From Schistosoma haematobium (Eukaryota > Platyhelminthes > Trematoda > Strigeidida > Schistosomatidae), in the NCBI RefSeq assembly GCF_000699445.3, contig NC_067197.1:22923809-22987808 (forward strand): a stretch of 64,000 bases of DNA, written 5' to 3'. The notes beneath the pieces were generated by a model. It saw only the letters and a program-made list of their open reading frames with translations. It had not been told where the DNA came from and did not search any database. Positions 25,501-37,900 of this stretch are shown one piece after another (position 1 is the first letter of the stretch; the number at the start of each line of letters is the position of its first letter). The position numbers and the translations under genes are program-made.

Positions 25501-28500
25501 TGAATAGAATTTATTTTAAGAATTAGGTAATGGGGGGGGAGTATTTATTTATTTATTTGAACACATGAATATTGGTACAAGAGAGCGCCAATATATATGC
25601 GCCACACAAAACAATGAGAATTCGAAGAGAAATAGAAAAAAAAGCTAAGGAGCGCAAAAAAAAGAGAACAATGACGAAGAGATTGGAGTAAAGTAGTGTG
25701 GTAGTAACGACGGAACGAAAAGGTACAATCAGAAGAAATCTTTCAGGTAAAGGAGACACAACCACTTTTTTATGAAGAAAGTAAAAGGTTACAGCAGGAT
25801 CGCCACTGGCTTCTATTCTGAGCCATATCTGATAATGTCTCTAGCCACTGTGTAGCACCATCTCTCAGACCCCAACCAGGGAGTCGTGAAGGACCAACAG
25901 AAGCCAGTCCTTTGCAGCTTTCTTTCATACCACGACACCATGTCATGCACTGACCACCTCTCCGCTTCTTCCAACCAGTCCCAGAGTCGGCAAATAATGC
26001 ACGACGTGGAATTCTCTGGGACGACATTCGTAGAACATGTCCAAGCCACCGAAGTCGGTGTTTCAAGATGGTGACACCAATTGCATGATCGTCTATGTGC
26101 CCGAACACACGATCCCGAACCTCTGCATTACTAACGTGGTGTTGCCACTGTATGGCAGCAATCCTTCGGAGACAACGATGATCGAACACAGAGAGTCGCC
26201 TAACGTCCTCAACTCGGAAAGGCCAGGTTTCACAAGCATAGAGCAAAACTGCTCTCACCAACGCGTTGTATATCCGACCTTTTACAGCTAGACTAACATC
26301 ACGAAGGCATCAAAGATGGCCCAGATTGGCATAAGTCGCTCTGGCTTTCACTATACGTGCTTTGATCTCATCACTCACACCCCACCAGCACTTATGTGAC
26401 TACCCAGATACAGGAACTTCTCGACTACTTCTATCTGCTCACCATCCAGAGTGAGTACAGGATTAGAATCCTGCCAGTCTTGTAGAAGTACTTTGCACTT
26501 CGAAGGTGCAAAGCACATACCGTACCTACGGACATTGATTGCCAACTGATTAAGTGCGGATTGCATGCCTTGGGCATTATCGCGCAGTAAGACAATATCA
26601 TCCGCATACACAAGGTTGGGAAGTCTTTCTCCAGGCAACAGATCCACACCACCATTACTCACATCCATCAGAGATGTTTCCAGAATGTCATAGATGGCAA
26701 AGTTGAAGAGGAATGGTGAGATTGGGCAACCCTGTCTAACCCCACTGCTCGAATGGAACAATGGAGAGAGGTGGTTGTATGCCCTTGCTCTGCCTGAGGT
26801 GTTTGTATATAGGGCTTTTAGAATGTTAATAAACTTCTCAGGCACACCCTTCTTCAATAGACAGTCCCAGAGAGTAGTCCTGTCCAACGAATCGAAGGCA
26901 GCCCTGATGTCAAGAAACACTACGATTGTTGGCCTTTGAAAAGTATGGCGGTGTTCTAACATTAGGCGGAGGGTGAATATATGATCAATACATCTTCGAC
27001 CAGAACGAAACCCAGCCTGCTCCTCGCGAGTCAATCTTTCTCGGGTTTTGAACAACCTACGAAGAATGACGGAAGCCAATAGCTTGGACGCAATCGGAAG
27101 TAAACTTATCCCCCGATAGTTGTTACAGGAACGACGTGAACCCTTTTTAAAGATAGGGACAACTATCGACTCATTCCATGACGTTGGTACACTCTCTAGT
27201 TCCCAAACCTTTGTAAACAACGTCGTCATTTGCTTAGTCAAAAAGTCACCACCATCTTTAAAAAGAGCCGGAGGTAAGTCATCTGGGCCAGGTGATTTGT
27301 AGCGTTTCAAGAGTTGGAGTTCCTTGCGGACTTCCTCCTCATTTGGTGGATCAGTCGTCACCGGCCATGGAGGGCAGGACAGTCTGACCGATGTTGCCGG
27401 AGCAGCAGGCCAGTTGAACTGCCCTTCGAAAAATTCTGCCCATCGTCCAAGACGTCGATGGATGTTAGTGATTGGCATCCCATCATCCTCGCAGATTGTT
27501 TCACTCACACCAGACGTCTTGCTGCCAGTGGCTCGGATGAGCTGGAAGAGCTTCCGGTAGTTACCAGATGCAGCTGCTGCTTCCAGCTCATTAGCACGCA
27601 TCGACCACCAGGCTTCTCGGTCCTTACGCAAGCTTTGCCCAATTTCCTTACGTAACATCCTTCGTTTATGGTCAAACTCACGGTCACCCGGAGTAGACCG
27701 ACGGGCTTCAATGAGTTGTAAGGAACCTGGAGAAACCCAGTGCTTAAAAGCGGGACGTTTCGCAAACCCACAACTGACTGATCCCGCCATTTTCATGGCG
27801 TCATGCAATTGCAACCAATGCTCGTCTATACTTTTCGGTGGAGTGGTAGCTAGCCTAGAGGCTAGCTCGGTTCGATACTTACTTGCAACAGAAGTTGCAA
27901 CCAGCTTGCTAACATCAATCTTTTGGTGGTGGTCACTTCGTTGGCCACTGAAAAGTAAGGCAAGATTGGCGCAGACGAAGGCATGGTCAGAGTCCAGATA
28001 GGTACTCCAAAAGGAGCGGCAGTCTTGTACACAACCACGCCAGCGGTAGCTGATCGCGATGTGATCAATCTGAGTCCAGGCTTGAGATGAAGAGGGAAGA
28101 CGCCAGGTGGCACATCGGCGATGACTGTGCCGAAAGTTAGTGCTAGCCAGAAACAGGTTGTGGTCTGTGCAAAGTTGCAGTAGACGGTCCCCGTTATCTG
28201 ACCTGCGACCAACGAGTCCCCATCGGCCACCTAAACGACTCTCTTCTGTGCCTAGACGCCCGACCTGGGCATTCAAGTCTCCGGCTAGTACTACAATATC
28301 TGTCGAACGCACTTTCTGGAGAAGAACTGATAACTGGTGGTAAAACTCATCCTTGATTGCATCCGGGCTGCAATCTGTCGGGGCATAGGCGGAGATGACG
28401 AAAAGACATCGTTTCTCACGTCGATTTCTTCTCACTTTGATGGAACTTTCTAATCTAACAGCACATAACCGACTGTTAATGGGGATCCAATCGACTAGTG

Positions 28501-28919
28501 CTGCCTCAGCTCTAGCGCTTAGTGCGACACCAACGCCAGCAAGACCAGACGAAGATGCCACAGGGTCCCCGGATAAGCGCACGTAAAACAAGCTTTTCGA
28601 AGCGACAGATGGAGATCGAATTTGTAGTACTTCGCCAGAGTCTTGAATACGGGTCTCGGATAGACAACAAACATCAATATTAAGACTTTCCAAAGACATA
28701 GCCAGCCCTATCTGTTGTCCGACCTGCATAAATGTGCGAGCGTTGAAGGTAGCCAGTTTGAATGGTGCACGTGGTTTCAGAAAAACTGCTTCAGTCCTCG
28801 TATTCGGTGGTAACATACAATTTTCAACCGGACAGTGACTCGAGAACGTTTAGATACAGTCGAATTTCCACCAAAGACGAGCCGCTGTATAAGTATAAAA
28901 GAGGGTGAATAATGTGGAA

Positions 28920-28954
<35 letters not shown>

Positions 28955-31900
28955 TAATTACAATAATAGTAGTAATAATAATAATAGTATTAATAATGAC
29001 AATAATTGTAATGATAATAATCTGAATCAATTGTTTGTTTTTCAAAGCGAGCAAGGTAATTTCCATAGGCATAAAGAGTTCATCAATTTGTGTATGGGCT
29101 GTGATACTGCCCGGGTGCCCAAACCGAAGCAGGTGGTTTTCTTAGGGGGCCACTCCCCGAGCCTTTGACCTAAAGGTCTAACCCACAAGGCAGTGGAGCA
29201 TCGTAAGGAGATGCAGTCCCATGGTAGCCGGTGACCAACGATTGGTTCATACGCCATTTGTTCCCGCAGGATACTGGAGCCCATGTGCACCATTGATTTG
29301 GAATCCGGTTAAAGCGCCGGACATTCGCTTTTCGTCCTCTCATTTTCGTAAACAACACCCCCGCCACGAGAAGGCAATGAGTAGGACTTCCCTGGCAGAG
29401 GCTATATACGCGTGGCCATGTGAGAGCATTTCGAGAGGGAGAGCGGACTCTCCCCACTCCGCTCCAAGTATTTTTGCGGTAAATGTGTCTTTGTAGTGTG
29501 CCATCTGATGTTCGCGTAATTCCAATTTCTAGGAAATGGAATTTATCATCAACTTCATGTTTCATGGTAAATTCTATATCTTTGTGTACCTTACTGAACA
29601 GACTAAGTAGGTACGTGGAGTGTTGGTGATTTTTGCAGAGAAGAAAAGTGTCACCCATATATCTGCAGTAGAGTGTGGTACTGTCGATTGCGTGCTTCAG
29701 TTTCTTTTGTTCCAGATGTCCCATAAATATGTCGGCAAGAATTGGGCCTAGAGGGCTGCCCATTGCTATTCCATCAATCTGTCGGTACAGAACATTGTTA
29801 AATTTAAATTGTATGTTTTTTGTACACAAAAACCGGAGCTGTTTAAATTCCTGGGATGGTAAAGGCAGGAGTTCTGGATATTCACATATGATCTCTGCCG
29901 TTTCTTCCAATGGGATATTTGTGAAAAGCGAAGAGACATCAAATGAAACCATGAATTTGTCAGAGACATTAAGGTTATCAAGTTTTTGTACAAATTCAAA
30001 GCTGTCTTTCAAACTGTAGGTTGCTAGTTCCTTGCGGATTGGTTCTAGGCATCTAGTCAGCCAGCGGGCAAGTTTATGAAACGGTGATTTGGCCATAGAT
30101 AATATTGGTCTTATAGGGATGTCGGGTTTATGTGTTTTGGGTAGCCCATATAAGTATGGCAATTGTGACCCTTTTGGTTTGAGTTCATTATACGTATGAT
30201 TATCTATTAGATTTTTCTTAAAGAGTTTTCTCAACTTTCTTAAGACACGTTTCTCTGTCGCATTTGTTAAGTCTTTCTGGGTATTGTCGATGATAAATCT
30301 GGTGGAGTTATTTAAAATGGACATTACCTTATTAATATATTCATCTCTGTTAAAAATCACTACGCTGGAACCCTTATCCGGACGAAGTAGCATTATTGTT
30401 TCGTCTTTAATAAGTTTTTTCAATGCTTGATGGTGATCTTCGGTGAACACCCTTGAGTGTGGGATTTGTGTCGTAACATACTGGTTTGTGATATCCACTA
30501 ACTTAGATTTAAACCAACTATGCTTTTCGTCGTTCATGGGTTTAAGGTCTGACAATTGTTGATATAAATATTCAAACTAGGTCTCAGTGTCTATTCTGCT
30601 GCATTTTCTAGGGATATGAAATTTGAATCCAAGGCAGAGTACTTCAGTTTCAATTCGACTTAGTTTTTTATTAGATAAGTTCTGTATGTATTTTCGTGGA
30701 TTGGTAGGAAATGCCACGTGGTTTTGTTCTTTAACAAGTGTTTTGGTTAATGTCTTCATGAATTTGTGACTGGTTTTCGACTGAACATCACGAATGAAGT
30801 TAATAAGTTTAATACGACATACAATATTTAAATCCATAACGATTTTGTCATAACCAAAGGATTCTATTTTAAGTTTAGAGATAAGATCCTTAGTGCATTC
30901 AATTTGGGATTTGGTGACACGTCGAAGATTTTTTAACGAAGGAGGTATTTTACAGGCGCGGACAGCTTTAAAAATGTGGCGAGGAAAGCAGCCATCATTA
31001 AGGCTCTATTTAAATCATATTTGCATTATTCCAAAGGTCAGAAGGCAATGGAAGACGTGAAAACCAGAAGAGGTACTGACATAGCTTCAGATCACCATTT
31101 TTATTATTTCTTTTATTAATTTGAACACATAGATATTGGTACAAGGGGGCACCAGATACATATGCGCCACACAAATCTCATATGATTTGTGTGAGGGCTG
31201 TGATACTGCCCAAGTGCCCAAAACGAAGCAGGTGGTTTTCATAGTGAGTCACACAAAACCAAAAAATGTGCTCCATATATATAGAGAGAAAATATTGTGA
31301 ACAAATAAAAAGAAACTTAGTTAGGAAGAGAATAGTATACAATAGAATACAGGTAGGCTAAAAATGTGATCAAGACAGTTTTTTCAGTTAACAAAAATTA
31401 TCTTATCTTAAAGAATGTAAAGGAAATTTACAGAAGCATCGACAACGGCCTCTACTGTGAATCATGTCTGATAATATCTAAGGTCAATGAGTTTTATTGT
31501 CTCTTGCACTCTAACTAAGGAGTCGTAATGGACCAATATACACCGGTTACATCCAGCTTACTTTCGTACTATGGTACAGTATCATAAATTGTCCAAATCT
31601 CTGCAGTTTCCACTTTATCCTAGTGTCAGCAACTCAACAACTCAGTCAGTTTCCACGGCTTTCGCATTCAAATTTCAGGCTAGTACTACAGTATCGTTCG
31701 AACGCACTTTCTTCGGATCATTTGATTGACGGCAGAACTCACATTTGATTGAGTTCGGGATGAAATCGATCTGAGTGTGGATTATCAAGAAACAGCGGTT
31801 TTTACCAGTCTTTTCTCATCTTTATCCAGCTTTCTAATCTAGCAGCACATAAATGACTGTTAATAAAAATCACATCAATCAGTGCGGCTCCTGATCCGGG

Positions 31901-34900
31901 GCTTAGTACTACTTTATTTATTTAAACACATAAACATTAGTACAAGGAGGCAACAAATAGATATGCAGCACACTTTGTCATTAGATTTGTGTGAGGGCCA
32001 TGATACTGTTCGGGCGGCCAAATCGGAGCAGGTGGTTTCCTTAGGGGGCCACACCCAGAGTCTTTGATCTAAAGGTCTTGTCCACAAGAGCGAGAAAAGA
32101 TCAGAACCTGACGATATACCAGCCGAAACACTGAAGTCAGATATGAAAGTAACTGCGGAGATGCATCACGTTATATTCAGAAAAATTTGGGAGGAAGAAC
32201 GAGTGCCGCCGACAGACTGAAGATAAGGATACCTCGTCAAAGTACCAAAGAAAGGAGATCTGAGCAAATGTGAAAACAATAGAGGTATCACACTACTGTC
32301 GATACCAGGAAAAGTTTTCAACAGTGTTACTGAATTGAATGAAGGAATCAGCAGACGCCCAACTTGGAGATCAACAGACCAGATGTCGTAGGGATCGGTC
32401 GTGCACAGGCTGAATCGCAACATTACGGATCACCGCTGAACAATTAATTGAATGGAGTTCGTCACTAGACATCAACTTTCTTGATTATGACAAAGCTCTT
32501 GACAGTGTAGATAGGAGAACATTATGGAAACTTCTTCGACATACGGAGTTCCTGAGAAGGTTGTTAACATTATCCGGAACTCATACGACAGACCACAGTG
32601 CAAAGTCGTGCATGGAGGACAGCTGACAGATGCATTCCAAGTAAGGACCGGAGTCAGACAAGGCTGTCTACTGTCTCCCTTCCTCTTTCTTCTGATGGTT
32701 GATTGGATTTTGTAGACCTACAAATCTGAGGGAAATCACGGAATCAACTGGACGATTTGAACTTCGCAGATGATCTGGCCCTTTTATCCCATACACACGA
32801 ACAAATGAAGGTGAAGACAACTAATGTAGCAGAAGCCACTGCAGCAGTAGACCTCAACATACATAAGGGAAAGAGTGAAATCCTCAGATACAACACAGAG
32901 AACACCAACCTAATCTCACTTGATGGAGAAGCTTTCCAAGATGTGGAATTCTTCATGTACCTGAGAAGCATCACCGACGAACATGGAGGATCTAATTCAG
33001 ATGTAAAGGCGAGGATCAACAATGCAAGGACAACATTCCTACAACTGAAGAGCATCTGGAACTCAAAACAACTGTCAACTAATATCCAAGTCAGAATCTT
33101 CAATGCAAACGTCAGTGCAGTCCTATTGTACGGAGCTGAAACATGGAGAACTACTACAACCATCGTCAAAAGGGAGAAGTATTTATAAACAGTTGTCCAG
33201 GTACGATACTCAATGTTCGTCGATCGGATATCATCGTCAATAACTTGATGTGGCAGAGAACAAATCAACTTCCAGATGAGGAGGAAATTAGGAAAAAAAG
33301 TTGGAAGTGGATAAGACATACATTGCGAAAATCATCAAACTGCATCACGAGGCAAGCGTTAAATTGGAATCCTGAAGGGAAACGGGAAAGAGGAAGGCCA
33401 AAGAACACACTACGTTGAGAAATAGAAGCAGATATGAAAAGAATAACAATTGAAAAGAACTGGAAAGTATTGCCCAGGACATGGTTGGATGGAGAGTACT
33501 GGTGGGCGGCCTCCACGAGGATTAACAGGCGTAAGTAAGTAATAATTACAGACATATTTAGTATCAATGTTTTATTAGCCAAAAGTATACAAACAAATTC
33601 AATGATCATTTTCGATTTGACGGATAACTATGAAGACGCTGAAAAATAAGGTATGGATGTTTGTGCCTGTTTTCTACGTATTATATCAATGCCTCACAAA
33701 AATGAAGTAACCGTATTACATAACCCCATGAACATTTAACTGTCCATGATTAGTCTGAAAAAAAACAGTCTAAGCGAATCAGGTTGCCGTCAGTTGTATT
33801 TCTATGCCAACAAGTTTACACGGTACAATCGTACTACTACTAATGTAAAATTAAAAATACACTCAAATAGAATCCAATTACAATTTAAGAACTAATGACT
33901 ACTAAATATTTGAGAACACCAAAAGAATTAAACACCATTTTCAGTTGTGAACAGAAACACACATACATATTAAATGTAATTAATTAGATATTTCTTGACA
34001 TTGAAAATATTTGAGGCATTAAAAATCGAAGCAAAAAAGACACGGATGGTGCAAACCGACTCACACGTCCGCGTCGTGCCTCCTGGATAATGGGACGAAT
34101 GACTCATGAACTAACGTCAGCGGTAACCCGGGTGGTGAAGATCGGGCTAATCACCCACTCTTACCGATACCCACAAAATGATTACGAAATGCACGGAGAA
34201 ACACAGCAGTTAAAATGCATACAAACATATACGTGTCTATTGAAAAATAGGTCTTTTAATGTATTGACGTCAGAAGATAGTGTATTTGAGTAATTTATAA
34301 AAACAACTATATTAAATTCTAGATCTTACTTAACTAATTTTTCAGGAAAGATGAAGCTGTTTAGATCAATTTCATTGGGGTACAATGTTTGAAGCCTTTC
34401 CTGAATTTCTAAATGACATAATTATCCACTAGTTACCACTATCATTGATATTATATCAACTTCTACTGATTGGCATGTAGATCTTTCTCTATGCGAGTCA
34501 AAGATGCCTTACAAAGAAAGCATTTTCTCAAGAAAAAACTGGTTTGACAAAAAACATCAAGATTGTCAGATCTACTCCTCATTAACTGTTTGAAAGCTTT
34601 TGGAAATCTTATTCATCCTAATAACAGCGTGATTAGAATACTTAAAAGATGGATCCTAAATATGACAAATAAAGTATACGTTTTTTGACGAATTTATGAC
34701 TACACAATAAATAAGCAGGTCTTAGACTCCAACATTATCATTCCAAATTTTGGATGACTATGAAATCCCAAAGCTACAGAATGACTTTTTACAATAACTC
34801 AACAAATATCACCTTGACGGGAAATTTTTGTTCTATTGATTAGCTTGATTTCTTTGTGAATAGAATGACCTTTTATCAAGGACTAAAGAAGTCAAGAGAG

Positions 34901-37900
34901 CTCTAAGCACAGACCATAGTAGCCAGTGATCATTTGATAGTACCCAATCCCATACTCTACTATTCTGGAAGAATAACATATCTAGAGAAGTGTAACAGTT
35001 CACATTGTAGAATAAAGAACGAGATGTAAAAAAAAATAATCACAACAGTAGTGAATTATTTTGCGTAAAAGAGAAAATGTGATAGTTAGGGTACATCATA
35101 TGAATTATTATATAGTTTGCACATCACATATTTATTATATAGAATAAAAGATGTAAATTGGTGAATCCGAATAGTTTGACGTTAATGTTTGACTGGTAAT
35201 GAACAACACAAGATGCTTGATTTTACAGACCATTTACGATACACACTCCAGACTACTAATAAAAATGAGCATCATATTTGACGGAATAAAAGAAAAGGAA
35301 TTTGATACAAAACGCAATTAAATCATACATGTTCAATTTACCAATAATATCCTTGACTATTTGACAGCAAATACCATAACCAAACAATAAAAATTATCAC
35401 TTTTAGACAGTTAGCTCCAAAAACCACACATACTAATTTCATGATATGTAATAATAAAACAGAATAGATGTCATCAATCATGATAATTAGTTTTTCATAA
35501 AAGCCTTTTACATTAAAAGAAATACAGAAATAACAAAACCTCTGATCTACTTACAAAGCACTCGATACATTTAGGCTGGTACCAAAATATGTGATATCTT
35601 AAGAACCATTTTTACATATCTTCACACAAAACAATAAATAATTACTATTCATTTATACACAGACTGTCGCTTCAGTATTTCATAAATGTAAAAAGAAAAC
35701 AAACTTACTCTAAAAGCCATCTGTTGGTATTGATGTTGAAACCAGCGACAAGATCGTCAGTATTTGTTGCGAAAATATATCGTTTTAAAGAGATATTTGC
35801 ACAGGCTGTATGAGGAGCTTCACGTACTATCACTTGTGCAGGATCATAAAGTTCTGCATGGGATTTGATATAGTTTTCTACAAGAGACCAATCCACAGCA
35901 GAATCCCGACGTTTTAAAACAGGACCGTCACGTGTAACCGTGTCAGAATCCTTATTTGTTATAAAATCGGGAAGTTGAATAGATCCTTTAGATCTAATAT
36001 GAACAAAACCAGTACATCCAAGCCCAATTAAAACACAAGAACCTTCCTTTAGGAGAAAATAATGATAAAACAGGCTTTTCGTAAAATGAAGTAGCATTAA
36101 ATCGTGTAAACTAGAATAGGTGAACCAAACATATACATCACATTAAGTACATATGCTAGAAATGAATTGCACTCAAATAAAAAGAGAAGCTTATGTACTG
36201 CTGATAGATTCTGAACCACACATACTAATTTCATGATATGTAATAATAAAACAGAATAGATGTCATCAATCATGATAATTAGTTTTTCATAAAAGCCTTT
36301 TACATTAAAAGAAATACAGAAATAGGAGAATATCACAGTGACTTCAAATCTTTTAATATACAGAGGTAGCTCCTAATACTTATCAATCAAATTGTGTTAA
36401 TTTTAAAAGTTCACCCTCACCCGGCATATTCCTACACAATCGAAAACTCGGGTCTAACATACTGTGCTGCTCAGTAACCCTTGGATTTTAGTGTTAATTT
36501 GAGAAACCTTGTAACCGAATACTAAAAACAACAATAACCACAGAAAATTCAATAAGATGTATCCAAAAAACACTTCACTTCAACAAAGACTATACTCAAG
36601 ATATCTCTTTGCTTTTCTAATTATGGTTCAACATGCTACTTAATTAGCAGAATACAGGATAAAACTCTTCGTGAAAAGTAAGCAGCGAACATCATAAAAA
36701 GTTGACCTTTTTCCCACGACCAAAGTGGTCAATTTAATTTTTATGGTGAAGTAACCAGTTATGACTACAGACTGTCATGTCCATGATATTATCATAGTAA
36801 ACTGACGAAATATGCTAGTGAACAAATTTCGAAATACTATTTAGTTGCAAACATGTACACTAGACACAATAAATTAGTCGAATTATTTAAAACTAGGAGT
36901 CCAATACTAAGACGAAACGGCCGTCCAGTCCTCCCAGGCTTACAGTGGTGGTCTAACATTCATCGGTTCATGATCTCAATGGAAATAATCATTATCAAAG
37001 TAACACAAAATTCAGGCTTACAGCTATTAGCCAGATTGATACATAACGTAATAACGTTAACTGTCCAAATATCATCATGTAAAGCAGACGTGAAAAGAAA
37101 CTCCATTCCTGCAAACAAAGTTTTCAATAACGAAAGTGACAGTATAAAGGATGACAAAGTAAAAAAAACAGTAATATACTGATTTGATTTGTACTTCAAT
37201 TACTCAACAAAAAAAAACATAAAAACACATCCAATTATAGCAGCACTTAATAATATGCATGAAAGAAATTCAAAATTGTCATTCGAATGTATAAGGATGA
37301 AAGGCAAAAATGAAAGCGTGAATTCATGCGCAGTAAGTTAATTATTATAACGGTCATATGGACTACGTACATATACTACTATCAACTTATTTACCATAGA
37401 TAGATTCGCACACTTGGCTTTGAGACACAACCCCAGTTCTAATGACCAGTGCTATTAACTGATCGCCAAAACCATGGTAGGTGGACAGAGTTTCGAGCTG
37501 GTAACTTAGTGGCTGAAAATCATACGGCTAACCACTAATTGCTAATCTAAGGATGTACAAAGTTATAATCCATCTTTAGCTATACTAATATATATAGCTT
37601 AATTGTTAATTAACTGTTATGTCAATTCATGATACAAAACTATCATTAAAAAATGATTGGCGCTCAACTGACTAAATTCTAACATAAAACTAGAAGCGTA
37701 AACTACCGTATTTTGACTTAGAAGTTTGAATGTATCATCCTTATTCCGAGATCTGAATGTCCGAAATTCAACCTCATATGCAGGATAGTGGGTTTGTACG
37801 GTACTGTAAAGTCGCAAACTACACTGAAATATACATCTAGTTCTACCTGGTTTACGATGGTTTCCTAGATGATCCCAGGCTCTGATGAAAGCTGCCATCA

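Larger units (their letters stand above)
25097..31011 (-). mobile_element. Composite Penelope-like insertion inside the RTE
   Basis: Bounded by AAATCATATTT at 25086-25096 and 31012-31022, an 11-bp duplication of RTE endonuclease sequence. Its right part (29464-31011) is a Penelope-like reverse transcriptase region on the minus strand. Its left edge (25097-25200) resembles a repeat at 20836. Between them lie a second RTE-like element (25546-28890), an AAT microsatellite and a tail-type repeat (29085-29463), all apparently later arrivals. Confidence 0.7.
24211..33552 (+). mobile_element. SR2-like RTE split by nested insertions
   Basis: One RTE copy on the plus strand, bounded by AATTACAGA at 24211-24219 and 33544-33552, consistent with a 9-bp target duplication. 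Remaining parts: leader and endonuclease 24220-25096, a short endonuclease stretch 31012-31104 (ATGGAAGACGTG to TCAGATCACCA), and the reverse transcriptase with 3' end at 32085-33543. The 5.9-kb segment 25097-31011 and the roughly 1-kb segment 31105-32085 are later insertions. It lies in the LPCAT3-like intron between exons 9 and 8, antisense to the gene. Confidence 0.85.

Noticed and set aside
37390..37560. Possible tRNA-like SINE (GAGTTTCGAGCTGG)
   Set aside because: Only a weak box B resemblance, and no box A or hammerhead order could be defended.
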